Of a stretch of 16,220 bases of DNA, positions 1 through 7,552 are shown piece by piece (the stretch's first letter is position 1; each line of letters opens with the position of its first letter). The notes under the pieces were generated by a model. It saw only the letters and a list, made by a program, of their open reading frames with translations. It did not search any database and was not told the origin of the DNA. Origin of the DNA: Aquisalimonas sp. (GTDB taxonomy: Bacteria > Pseudomonadota > Gammaproteobacteria > Nitrococcales > Aquisalimonadaceae); contig SKYZ01000207.1 of assembly GCA_007127625.1 (NCBI GenBank), positions 1 to 16,220 of the forward strand. The letters run 5' to 3'. Both the position numbers and the translations under genes were made by a program.

Positions 1-164
1 AAGCCGAAGGCTCGTGCATCTGGACGCTGGGTGGCGTACTGGACGAAAACCAGCTGCAGCGCCTGGCCACCGACGCCGAAGAGAGTCTGGCGCCATTCCG
101 CGAGCCGGATGGCACGGTGAACGTTGTCTTGCCGTGTCTGGTCATCACCGCCACGAGGCCCTGA
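1..164 (+). CDS. C-terminal end of a SAM-dependent methyltransferase (truncated by window edge)
   Basis: An open frame enters from the left edge (first full codon at 3) and ends at TGA 162-164, giving 53 residues. The tail has the pattern of class I methyltransferases of the UbiE/Methyltransf_11 type: a helix rich in Glu and Gln (LDENQLQRLATDAEESL), then FREPDGTVNVVLPCLVITA and a short end. In this family a Phe-Arg-x-x-Asp-Gly turn precedes the last hydrophobic strand. The SAM-binding motifs lie outside the window, so substrate and start cannot be judged. A perfect 11-bp hairpin about 95 bp downstream may end its transcript. The family call rests only on the C-terminal pattern and is moderate. 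Confidence 0.55.
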   Translation, partial: AEGSCIWTLGGVLDENQLQRLATDAEESLAPFREPDGTVNVVLPCLVITATRP

Positions 165-258
165 ACTTCCAGCGGGTCGGGCGTTTCCTTAGCCCACGAG
201 CGTGGGAAGACGTCCCTTCCAGGAATCCTCGCCCCGTTGCGTGTGACATCGTCGATCG

Positions 259-286
259 AGGTCGCCGGACTGTCTTCCGGCGACCT
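259..286 (+). terminator. Perfect 11-bp hairpin after the partial methyltransferase
   Basis: AGGTCGCCGGA (259-269) and its exact reverse complement TCCGGCGACCT (276-286) enclose a 6-nt loop. No T tract follows, so it is a weak or factor-dependent terminator at best, or an operator for the GNAT gene at 433. The rest of 165-432 shows no convincing gene. Confidence 0.45.
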
Positions 287-432
287 GACGCTGCGCACCG
301 CGATAGTCTACCCTTCCTGTACTGTCTGTCGTTGCGCGTCACGGCCTGTTCGCATTCGCGAAGGTCAGGTGTGCGCTGCGTGAGCAGGCCGAGCGGACTG
401 CGGCCGAGATGCCATCGTCGATGGAGGGCGGA

Positions 433-894
433 ATGAGCGAGATTGATTACACGGTGGCTTTCGTCACCGAGGCCGACAAGGAGGAGTGGCGCCGCCTGTT
501 CGAGGGCTACGCCGTGTTCTACGGCGTGCCGATGAGCGACACCGTGGCCGATCAGGTCTGGGCGTGGCTGCTGGATCCCGCCCATGAACTGGAAGGGTTG
601 ATCGCCCACGACGAGGACTACAACGGCGTCGGAATCATACATGTGCGCGCCTGCCCACGCCCGCTGAGTGGCTGCAATATCGGCTTCGTGGATGACATGT
701 TCGTGACCCCCGAAGCGCGCGGCACCGGTGCGGCGGACGCCATGGTGGAACGGTTGCAGGCACTGGCCTGGGAGCGGGGCTGGCCGGCACTGCGCTGGCT
801 GACGCAACAACACAACCAGCGCGGCCGCGCCTTCTACGACCGCTACGCCGGCGGCCCCACCGATTTCATCCTCTACCACCTGCGCATGGGCTGA
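433..894 (+). CDS. GNAT family N-acetyltransferase
   Basis: This 153-aa protein has the length and layout of a single GNAT domain, which moves an acetyl group from acetyl-CoA to an amine. The acetyl-CoA loop is seen in VDDMFVTPEARGTGAADAMV: beta-4 strand, then R-G-T-G-A and the following helix (about residues 88-107). The motif B end is LTQQHNQRGRAFYDRYAG, where the Asn and the FYDRYG-like stretch are typical. I chose ATG 433 because GGAGGG lies just upstream; the frame also has an ATG at 421 and opens at 409. The substrate cannot be told: the N-terminal half, which carries specificity, shows nothing diagnostic. The gene stands alone, converging on the GlxA-type regulator 58 bp away. Confidence 0.85.
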   Translation: MSEIDYTVAFVTEADKEEWRRLFEGYAVFYGVPMSDTVADQVWAWLLDPAHELEGLIAHDEDYNGVGIIHVRACPRPLSGCNIGFVDDMFVTPEARGTGAADAMVERLQALAWERGWPALRWLTQQHNQRGRAFYDRYAGGPTDFILYHLRMG

Positions 895-952
895 TCAGGT
901 CGATGCCGCGGTCCGACTATCCGGAGCCGCGCTGACGGTGAAGGGATCGGTT

Positions 953-1990
953 TCAGGAGGCAGCGCTTCCCAACTGTGCATGCACCACCTCCGGCACCTG
1001 AAAGCGACGTCGGTAGAGGCCGGGGGTGACGCCGGTCAGGCGCTTGAACACGCGACGGAAGAAGGCGATGTTCTCGTAGCCGACATCCCAGGCGATGTCC
1101 TCCACCGGGTCATTGGTGCGCTCCAGACGGCGCTTCGCTTCTTCCACCCGCAACTGCTGTACGTAGCAGATCGGCGAAAAGCCGGTGGCCGCCTTGAACC
1201 GGCGCTTGAAGCTGCGCTCGGGCAGACCGGCAAGCTGGCACAGGGTCTCCAGTACTTGCGGCTCGGCATAATGCGTGGCCAGCCATTTCTGGCTGCGGGC
1301 GACGGCGGTGTCGCCATGCTCCGTCACCGGGCTGAACGTCAGGTACGGGCCCTGGCCGAACTCGTGCCACTGCAGCAGCAGGAAGCGGCACATCGCCTGC
1401 GCCACCGCCGGGCCGGCATGCTGGGAGACCAGGTACAGCAGCATGTCGTGCCACCCGGAAGCGGCCCCGGATGTGACCAGCTCGCCGTGGCGGCCGGTGG
1501 CGATCAGCACCGATTCCAGCCGCAGATGGACATCCGGGAAATGCTCGCGAAAGGCCGGGGCGAAGCTGGGATGAACGGTGGCCTCCCAGCCGTCGAGCAA
1601 GCCGGTTTCCGCCAGCAGCATTGAGCCGGTGCAGGCGCCGCAGAGGCGAGCGCCCCGCCCATGCATGGCGCCCAGCCATTCAACCGCTTCCGGATGGCGG
1701 CCAGTTGCCCAGCCCAGGCCGTTCGGCATCATCGAGGCGAGGATCACCAGGTCGGTGTCGTCGACGTCATGGAACCGACGATGGGTGGGCACCGACAAAC
1801 CGTTCGCTTCACAGGTCACCACCGGTTCGGCCCCGATGATCTCTACCCGGAACGGCGGGTGATCCGGCAGGCTCGCGTCCCACTCCTTCAGGGCGGCGAT
1901 GACGCTCAGCGATTCGTAGATGCCGGTGACAGGGCCCACCAGCGCGTCGGAAACGGCAATCAGGCTGACATGAATCTCGCGATCGGTCAT
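953..1990 (-). CDS. GlxA family transcriptional regulator (DJ-1/PfpI domain plus AraC HTH)
   Basis: This 345-aa regulator has two parts. Residues about 5-195 form a DJ-1/PfpI-like (class I glutamine amidotransferase-like) domain, with the nucleophile-elbow stretch CGACTGSMLLAETGLLDG (Cys120) that GlxA-type regulators share; there it probably senses a ligand rather than catalyses. Residues about 235-335 form an AraC double HTH, with LCQLAGLPERSFKRRFKAAT and VGYENIAFFRRVFKRLTGVT as the two recognition regions. Start ATG 1990 follows GGGGAGAG; the frame continues to 2041 without a better site. It is divergent from the methyltransferase at 2204, which makes that unit its likely target. GlxA homologues often regulate amine or amino-acid metabolism; the effector here is unknown. 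Confidence 0.9.
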   Translation of the reverse strand: MTDREIHVSLIAVSDALVGPVTGIYESLSVIAALKEWDASLPDHPPFRVEIIGAEPVVTCEANGLSVPTHRRFHDVDDTDLVILASMMPNGLGWATGRHPEAVEWLGAMHGRGARLCGACTGSMLLAETGLLDGWEATVHPSFAPAFREHFPDVHLRLESVLIATGRHGELVTSGAASGWHDMLLYLVSQHAGPAVAQAMCRFLLLQWHEFGQGPYLTFSPVTEHGDTAVARSQKWLATHYAEPQVLETLCQLAGLPERSFKRRFKAATGFSPICYVQQLRVEEAKRRLERTNDPVEDIAWDVGYENIAFFRRVFKRLTGVTPGLYRRRFQVPEVVHAQLGSAAS

Positions 1991-2139
1991 CGGTGCTCTC
2001 CCCGGGATGACCGAGTGTCCGTCGGCGACTGGCGCCAGCAACTCCGTGCCTCACTTGGCCCGAACGGATCGTTTTCGGTCAATTTGGCACTTACGACTTT
2101 TTGATCGCGATTTCAGTATAGCTCAACGCCTTCATCCCG

Positions 2140-2160
2140 CAGGGAGCACTCAGCTCCCTG
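2140..2160 (+). promoter_or_regulatory. Inverted repeat in the GlxA/methyltransferase divergent region
   Basis: CAGGGAGC (2140-2147) and GCTCCCTG (2153-2160) form a perfect 8-bp dyad with a 5-nt centre, 43 bp before the methyltransferase ATG. It could be an operator for the divergent regulator or a hairpin in the 5' leader of the methyltransferase transcript. AraC-type proteins usually bind direct repeats, which argues mildly for the RNA view. I saw no clear sigma70 promoter in 1991-2203. Confidence 0.4.
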
Positions 2161-2203
2161 AATACGGGAAAACGCACGTCTGGAAAACAGTGGGAGGCAC
2201 CCC

Positions 2204-3085
2204 ATGAGTCAGGTCGCAGAAGAGCCGAATGAATACGTCCAGTTCTGGAACGACATTCTGGCCGACAAGTTCGAACGCTTCCGGCACATCCTGATGCAGG
2301 GATTGAGCTATCACAGCGACACCCCCCTTCGAACGCTGCAGGTCAGGCCGGGCAGCAACATTCTTGACGTGGGCTGCGGCTGGGGCGATACCGCGCTCCA
2401 GCTCGCCCGCATGACTGGACCGGAAGGCCGTGTACTCGGCCTGGACTGCTGCGATGCCTTTCTCGCCAAGGGCCGTGAGGATGCCGCGCGGGAAGGGCTG
2501 AATAACACAGAGTTTGTCGCGGCCGACGTGGAACGCTACCCGTTCCGGCCGGAGTACGATCTCGCGTTGTCCCGCTTCGGCATGATGTTCTTTCAGAACC
2601 CCGTGATTGCCATGCGGAACATCCGTCGCGCGCTGAAGCCGGGAGGCCGCCTGGTGTTCATTGTCTGGCGCCGGCTGGAGGACAACCCCTGGCTGGGCGT
2701 GCCCAAGGACATCGTTCTGCGTCACCTCCCGCCGCCCGGTGAAGATGCCCTCACCTGCGGCCCCGGCCCCTTCTCCATGGCCAGCACTGATCTGGTGTCG
2801 GCCCAGCTCAAGGCGGCCGGTTTCGATCCACAGGTGACGTTCACCCGCAATGACGGACCGGTGATGGTCGGCCGCACCACGGAGGAGGCCATGCAGTTCC
2901 AGTTGGCCCTGGGGCCGGCGGGCGAAGTCTTCCGCGAGGCGGGCCCCGAGGCCGAGGAAAAGCGCGAGGCCATTGAGGCCGATCTGCGCGAGGCGCTGGC
3001 GACGTACCAGACCTCCAACGGTGAGGTCGTCATGCAGTCCAGTTCGTGGACCGTCACCGCCTGCAACGGGACGTCACCGGCATAA
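2204..3085 (+). CDS. Class I SAM-dependent methyltransferase
   Basis: This 293-aa protein has a complete Rossmann-type SAM-binding core. Motif I is ILDVGCGWGDTALQLA (about residues 53-68), followed by the acidic end of beta-2 (GLDCCD, Asp81), FVAADVERYPF (Asp108, adenine contact) and ALKPGGRLVFIVW (about 143-155). The C-terminal third resembles UbiE/ArsM-like small-molecule methyltransferases, with a helix and a closing hydrophobic strand. The substrate is not evident. ATG 2204 follows GGGAGG at good spacing. The exported TPR gene begins 26 bp after its stop, so the two probably share a transcript, and the divergent GlxA-type regulator probably controls them. The partial gene at the window's left edge has a similar C-terminus and may be a paralogue. 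Confidence 0.88.
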   Translation: MSQVAEEPNEYVQFWNDILADKFERFRHILMQGLSYHSDTPLRTLQVRPGSNILDVGCGWGDTALQLARMTGPEGRVLGLDCCDAFLAKGREDAAREGLNNTEFVAADVERYPFRPEYDLALSRFGMMFFQNPVIAMRNIRRALKPGGRLVFIVWRRLEDNPWLGVPKDIVLRHLPPPGEDALTCGPGPFSMASTDLVSAQLKAAGFDPQVTFTRNDGPVMVGRTTEEAMQFQLALGPAGEVFREAGPEAEEKREAIEADLREALATYQTSNGEVVMQSSSWTVTACNGTSPA

Positions 3086-3111
3086 CCAGATGTGAGAGAG
3101 GAGAGAGGGCG

Positions 3112-4794
3112 ATGAATACGAACCATCATTTGCTGATGCCGGCAAGCCTGGTACTGGGGTTGAGCCTCGGTCTCGGCTCCGTGGCCCACGCCGGGGAGTC
3201 GCAGCATGGTGCAGACCACGCGGCTGCCGAAGACGCGCCCATCCCGCTGTTCGACGGGCTGGGCGATCATCATTTTCCGATAACGACCAGCGCGGAGGAG
3301 GCGCAGGAGTACTTCGATCAGGGCCTGATGTTCATCTACGGGTTCAACCACTTCGAAGCGGCCCGTTCGTTCGAAGAGGCGGCGCGGCGGGACCCGGAGT
3401 GCGCGATGTGCTACTGGGGGCTCTCCCTGGCGCTCGGCCCGCACATCAATGCACCGATGCACCCTGACGCGGTTGAGCCCGCCTATCAGGCACTGGGGCA
3501 GGCGCAGGAGCATGCCGACGGCGCCACGGAGCGGGAACAGGCCTATATCGACGCATTGGAAGCGCGCTACGTAGACGAGCCCGGCGAGGATCGTAACGAG
3601 CTGGATCGGGCCTACGCCGACGCCATGCGTGAACTCGTGGCAGAGCACCCCGATGACCTGGACGCGGCCACCCTGTTCGCCGAGTCGCTGATGAACCTGG
3701 TGCCCTGGAATTACTGGGGCGAGGACGGCGAGCCGCGGGCCGAGACGGTGGAACTGGTGGAGGCTCTGGAATCGGTGCTGGAGCGCGAGCCCTACCATGC
3801 CGGCGCGTTGCACTACTACATCCACGCCATCGAGGACTCGCCCTATCCGGAGCGGGCCGAGGGTGCGGCGGATCGCCTCAGTGAGCTGAACATCCAGATC
3901 GGCCACATGATCCATATGCCGTCGCACATCTATGCCCGTGTCGGGCGCTGGCACGATGCATCGACGGCGAATGAGGGCGCCCTGCGCGAGGACGAGGCCT
4001 ATCTGGCGGAGCACGACGTGGAGGGGCTGATACCGCTGCTGTATCACCCGCACAACTTCCACTTCCTCGCCTGGACCGCCGGCATGGAAGGGCGCTTCGA
4101 GGTTGCGTACGAAGCCGCCACGGAGTTGGTGCAGGCGACACCGGCGGAGCTGGCGGGTGACCTGCCCTTCCTGAACAACTTCCTCGTCGCGCCGACGCTG
4201 ACGCTGGTGCGCTTCGGCAAATGGGATGACATCCTCGCCCTGCCGGAACCGGCGGCGGAAGGGGTGTTTGGTCGCGCCATTCATCACTATGCGCGTGGGC
4301 TGGCGCTGGCCGCCGAGGGAGAACTGGCAGCCGCCAGCGATGAGGCGGATCAACTGACGGCAATAGCCAATGGCGAGAAAGCGCAGGCACTGGAAGTGCC
4401 CGAGGCGTTCTTCCCCGGCGCAACGATGCTGGCCATTGCCGACAATGTGCTGCAGGCACGGCTGGCACTGCTGAATGATGACGGTGACCGGGCCATTGGG
4501 CTGCTGGAGGAGGCGGTGACCATGCAGGACGCTTTGCCCTACATGGAACCACCGTACTGGTTCGCTTCGGCCCGGGTGAATCTGGGTGAGGCGTTGCTCG
4601 CTGTTGACCGGCCGGAAGAGGCGGAAGCGGTGTACCGTGCCGATCTGGAAGAATATCCGAACAACGGCTGGGCCCTGTTTGGACTGGCGGAAAGCCTGCG
4701 TGCCCAGGGTGACGAGGAAGCAGCGGCAGAGGTCGCCTTGCAGTTTGAAGAGGTGTGGCGGCACGCCGATACGCAGTTGATGGCCGATCGCTGA
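3112..4794 (+). CDS. Exported tetratricopeptide-repeat protein with conserved Cys/His cluster
   Basis: This 560-aa protein starts with a Sec signal peptide (hydrophobic core LVLGLSLGLGSVAHA, likely cleaved after Ala27), so it should act in the periplasm or at the cell surface. The mature part is acidic and built of TPR-like helical pairs. Recognisable repeat cores are FEAARSFEEAARRDPECAMC (about 81-100) and, near the end, AEAVYRADLEEYPNNGWALF and LAESLRAQGDEEAA. Between repeats lies a histidine-rich stretch: YHAGALHYYIHAIED (His229, 234, 238), GHMIHMPSHIYAR (265, 268, 272) and YHPHNFHFL (312, 314, 317), plus a CxxC at 97-100. Family proteins keep the MPSHIY stretch, but I know of no assigned function; metal binding is my inference. 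ATG 3112 follows a GAGAGGAGAGAGGG tract. It lies 26 bp after the methyltransferase and is followed by a strong hairpin. Confidence 0.82.
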   Translation: MNTNHHLLMPASLVLGLSLGLGSVAHAGESQHGADHAAAEDAPIPLFDGLGDHHFPITTSAEEAQEYFDQGLMFIYGFNHFEAARSFEEAARRDPECAMCYWGLSLALGPHINAPMHPDAVEPAYQALGQAQEHADGATEREQAYIDALEARYVDEPGEDRNELDRAYADAMRELVAEHPDDLDAATLFAESLMNLVPWNYWGEDGEPRAETVELVEALESVLEREPYHAGALHYYIHAIEDSPYPERAEGAADRLSELNIQIGHMIHMPSHIYARVGRWHDASTANEGALREDEAYLAEHDVEGLIPLLYHPHNFHFLAWTAGMEGRFEVAYEAATELVQATPAELAGDLPFLNNFLVAPTLTLVRFGKWDDILALPEPAAEGVFGRAIHHYARGLALAAEGELAAASDEADQLTAIANGEKAQALEVPEAFFPGATMLAIADNVLQARLALLNDDGDRAIGLLEEAVTMQDALPYMEPPYWFASARVNLGEALLAVDRPEEAEAVYRADLEEYPNNGWALFGLAESLRAQGDEEAAAEVALQFEEVWRHADTQLMADR

Positions 4795-4818
4795 TCCGCC
4801 ACCGCAATTCGCTACTGT

Positions 4819-4854
4819 GCTCGGCGTCGCCCATGGCCAAGGGCGGCGCCGAGC
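4819..4854 (+). terminator. Long GC-rich hairpin, probable terminator of the methyltransferase-TPR unit
   Basis: GCTCGGCGTCGCCC (4819-4832) pairs with GGGCGGCGCCGAGC (4841-4854) through 14 positions, one of them a T-G wobble, around the 8-nt loop ATGGCCAA. Only two T residues follow, so termination may need a factor. It sits 24 bp after the TPR stop codon. The rest of 4855-5079 holds no gene that I can support. Confidence 0.65.
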
Positions 4855-5079
4855 TTACTGACCTTTAAGGAAGCAAAGGCGAGGTGCGGTCCCGGCTTTC
4901 ACATCCAGGAGCCGTTATCCAAGCCTGTTTTCGATCTGACCTGTGTGTTTGACACCGTACTGACGCCAGCCAGACCTCGGCCTATCGTGGCGAGCAGCCT
5001 GCCTTGATATCGAACGCACCATGCAAAGAAGCGCTGCGCACACCAGCAGGTGGCCATTCACGGTAGCGGGGGAGAGCCG

Positions 5080-5664
5080 ATGCGACTGAAGCTTGAATCG
5101 GAGCTTGAAGAGTCGCTCAGTAATTACCTGACTGTTGCGGTCATCGTTGCCGCCATACTGACCGCACCGCTGACGATCGCTTACTGGCAAGAAGTCGAAC
5201 ACCCCCTGATCACTGTCGCTGATTGGCTGATCTGGGGGGTGTTCGCGGTCGAGTACGCGTTCTACATGGCCATCTCACACAACCGCTGGGAAACCACGAA
5301 AGACAACTGGATGTCGGTCTTGATTATCGTGTTGTCCTTTCCACTGCTTCACGAGATTCTCAAGTCCACACGGCTGATCAGGCTTCTCCGCCCACTGCCG
5401 CTGCTGCGACAAACGGCCCTGCTCCGACAGATTGAACTCTTCCGCCTGTCCAGCATCCGCAGCGCCGGTAGCAACGTAGCTATAAAGGAGGCCAAGGAGC
5501 GGCTGGGTAAGGAGCACTGGGCTGTCCGCTTCATCGTTCGCGTCGAGTACTATCGTTCGCGGGTTGTTACGGCTCTGCTGAAATTCCTGCCATTCATAAA
5601 GTCCAGCACCATTCGCAAGCGGCGTCAGGATGAGCGCGAAAAGCGCGAGGACATGAGCGAGTAG
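5080..5664 (+). CDS. Membrane protein resembling a stand-alone voltage-sensor domain (no pore)
   Basis: This 194-aa protein has four predicted membrane segments laid out like S1-S4 of voltage-gated cation channels. S1 is about 17-36; S2 about 44-65 contains FAVEYAFY, with the Phe55-x-x-Glu58 pair typical of the charge-transfer centre; S3 is about 76-92; S4 is STRLIRLLRPLPLLRQTALL and onward. Arginines fall at 98, 101, 104, 110, 116 and 122, all on a three-residue spacing. After S4 come only a basic helical region and a charged tail (RKRRQDEREKRE). There is no S5/S6 pair and no potassium selectivity filter, and the next gene is unrelated. S3 lacks the usual Asp. ATG 5080 follows GGGGGAG; a GTG at 5050 in the same frame is less likely. 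Function is unknown: proton conduction, a sensor role or a remnant are all possible. Confidence 0.7.
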   Translation: MRLKLESELEESLSNYLTVAVIVAAILTAPLTIAYWQEVEHPLITVADWLIWGVFAVEYAFYMAISHNRWETTKDNWMSVLIIVLSFPLLHEILKSTRLIRLLRPLPLLRQTALLRQIELFRLSSIRSAGSNVAIKEAKERLGKEHWAVRFIVRVEYYRSRVVTALLKFLPFIKSSTIRKRRQDEREKREDMSE

Positions 5665-5768
5665 CCAGCTGGTGACGCTGGGCGTTACGTGCTTCGTTGA
5701 GGGCGTCGGAACACCTGGGTCTTTCCTCGCGTGCTACGTTTTCTGGTGAGCCGAAAACGGAGAGCGCC

Positions 5769-7394
5769 ATGCGGGGCACCCATTCGGACGAACCCCTACG
5801 TCGCGCCGAGGATGCCCTGCGGAGGCATGACTGGTCCGCCGCGCGCGCCGCCTTCAAGGAGGCGCTGCAGGCCAGCGAGAGCCCCGAGGCATACGAGGGG
5901 CTAAGCTGGGCCGCGTTGGCGGTGGATGCGGGTGATGAGGCGTTATGGGCCCGCCAGAACGCCTACCGCCTGTACCGCAAACAGAACGATCCCGTCAGCG
6001 CCGCGCGCATGGCCATGTGGGCAGGCAAGGACCATGAAGACTATCGCGGCGAGCTGGCGGTGGCCCGGGGTTGGCGGCAGCGCGCGCACCGCCTGCTCAA
6101 GGGCCAGCCAACGGTCCCGGAACATGGCTGGCTGGCCCTTTTCGACTGCTGGGCGTCTCTCAGCCACGATGAGGATCCCGACCACGTCCAGCACTGCGCC
6201 CGTACCGCGGTGGCCGTCTCTGAGGCGTGCGATGAACCCGACCTCGGCATTCTTGCGCTTGCCATGGAAGGGCTGGCGTTGGTCAGTGACGGCCGCGTGG
6301 AGCAGGGCATGGGGCGGCTTGACGAGGCGGCTGCCGCGGTGCTCGGCGGCGAGCTGCGGCAGCCGATCTGGGAGCTGCCTGTCCTCTGCTGGCTGATCTT
6401 CGCCTGCGAGCGCGCCCGGGATTTCGGCCGCGCCGCAGAGTGGTGCGAGATGATGCGGACCGCCGCCGAACGCCTGGAACACACGGCCAGCCAGGGGATC
6501 TGCCGCGCGCATTACGCCACGCTTCTGGCCTCCCGCGGTCGGTGGCAGGAGGCGGAGTCCACCCTGAGCGAGGCCGCGGCCTGTTTCCAGGCCAGCTGGC
6601 CGCCGCAAACCGCGGAAACCACCATTCGCCTGGCGGATCTGCGGCGGCGCCAGGGGCGTCTGGACGAGGCCGAGGCGCTGATGCGGCCGCTGGCGTGGCA
6701 TCCCCTGGCCATGCTCGGCCTGGCCGAAATCGCCCTGGAGTGCGGCCGACTCCAGGAGGCCGCGGAACGCGTTGATACGTACTTGCGCCATATCCCCGAC
6801 AGCAATCGCCTCGGCCGTGCCGCGGCCCTGGAGCTGCAGGTGCGCATCCACGCCGTGTCCGGTGACCATGCGGGCGCTGCCCACGCTGCCGAGGAACTGA
6901 AGGCTATCGCATCGGCCGTGGGCACCGGGCCCCTGCAAGGAGCGGCGTGCTTCGCGGCCGGCGTGCTTGCCCGCGCAACCGGCGAGATGCAGCACGCCCG
7001 TGCCTGTCTCGAGGATGCCGTTGCCGCCTATGAACGCAGCGGCACTCCCTTCGAGGCCGCGCATGCCCGTCTGGAACTCGGCACCGTTCTTGCCGCGCTG
7101 GACCGCCCGGAGCGCGCCCGGGCCGAGACAACCAGCGCACGGCGCACGCTGGAACAGCTGGGTGCGCAGGCCCGGCTTCAGCAGAGCGGACCCACCGAGC
7201 CGCCGCCCCTGACGCCACGACAGACCGAGATCCTTCGACTGGTCGCCCAGGGCATGAGTGACGCGGAGATTGCCTCGGTGCTGGGCATCAGCGCGCACAC
7301 CGTGCACCGCCATGTGGCCAACATCCTCCTGCGCCTGGACGCCCCCACCCGCGCCGCGGCGGCGACCCAGGCCGCGATCGCCGGCCTCATCTAG
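5769..7394 (+). CDS. TPR-containing LuxR-family transcriptional regulator
   Basis: This 541-aa protein is almost entirely alpha-helical. Residues about 10-460 are Ala/Arg-rich TPR-like helical pairs (for example ALRRHDWSAARAAFKEALQ and RGRWQEAESTLSEAAACF). The last 60 residues are a LuxR/GerE HTH: LTPRQTEILRLVAQGMSDAE, then IASVLGISAHTVHRHVANIL, with the TVHRHV recognition helix. It resembles the C-terminal half of MalT-type (LAL) activators but has no NTPase domain, so it probably responds to protein partners rather than ATP. ATG 5769 follows CGGAGAG; the frame opens upstream only at a TTG. The gene runs in the same direction as the NmrA-like gene 158 bp downstream, which is a natural candidate target. 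Confidence 0.87.
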   Translation: MRGTHSDEPLRRAEDALRRHDWSAARAAFKEALQASESPEAYEGLSWAALAVDAGDEALWARQNAYRLYRKQNDPVSAARMAMWAGKDHEDYRGELAVARGWRQRAHRLLKGQPTVPEHGWLALFDCWASLSHDEDPDHVQHCARTAVAVSEACDEPDLGILALAMEGLALVSDGRVEQGMGRLDEAAAAVLGGELRQPIWELPVLCWLIFACERARDFGRAAEWCEMMRTAAERLEHTASQGICRAHYATLLASRGRWQEAESTLSEAAACFQASWPPQTAETTIRLADLRRRQGRLDEAEALMRPLAWHPLAMLGLAEIALECGRLQEAAERVDTYLRHIPDSNRLGRAAALELQVRIHAVSGDHAGAAHAAEELKAIASAVGTGPLQGAACFAAGVLARATGEMQHARACLEDAVAAYERSGTPFEAAHARLELGTVLAALDRPERARAETTSARRTLEQLGAQARLQQSGPTEPPPLTPRQTEILRLVAQGMSDAEIASVLGISAHTVHRHVANILLRLDAPTRAAAATQAAIAGLI

Positions 7395-7413
7395 CTGTCC
7401 CGCCCCTGGCCTG

Positions 7414-7450
7414 AACGGGCCATGTCACGCATTGCGCCTCATGGCCCGTT
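7414..7450 (+). terminator. 11-bp inverted repeat after the LuxR-type gene
   Basis: AACGGGCCATG (7414-7424) and CATGGCCCGTT (7440-7450) are exact reverse complements around a 15-nt centre. It starts 20 bp after the LuxR stop. Without a T tract it may be a weak terminator; it may also be an operator for the NmrA-like gene at 7553. Confidence 0.4.
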
Positions 7451-7492
7451 TGCGCGAAGCGCCGGCGCACCCCTCGTCGCTAGCCTCAGGGT

Positions 7493-7522
7493 CAGCGGCT
7501 TCCGGTTCGACCGAAGCCGCTG
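7493..7522 (+). promoter_or_regulatory. Hairpin just upstream of the NmrA-like gene
   Basis: CAGCGGCTTC (7493-7502) and GAAGCCGCTG (7513-7522) pair perfectly; inside, GGT and ACC can add three pairs past a one-base bulge. The stem ends 30 bp before the ATG and about 17 bp before the ribosome-binding site AAGGAGGT. It could be a binding site for the LuxR-type regulator upstream or a stabilising 5' hairpin in the mRNA. Confidence 0.45.
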
Positions 7523-7552
7523 AACCGAAGCGATTCACGAAGGAGGTGCAAC

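Noticed and set aside
2722..4764. 680-aa open frame on the minus strand
   Set aside because: It lies opposite the TPR gene, which has a signal peptide, ribosome-binding site and repeat structure; the antisense frame is rich in Gln, Arg and His, as expected of a GC-rich shadow.
4949..4977. TTGACA at 4949-4954 as a promoter for the voltage-sensor gene
   Set aside because: A perfect -35 hexamer but no -10-like hexamer 16-18 bp downstream.
5943..7313. 456-aa open frame on the minus strand
   Set aside because: Antisense to the TPR/LuxR gene, whose HTH is unmistakable; no domain seen in the antisense frame.
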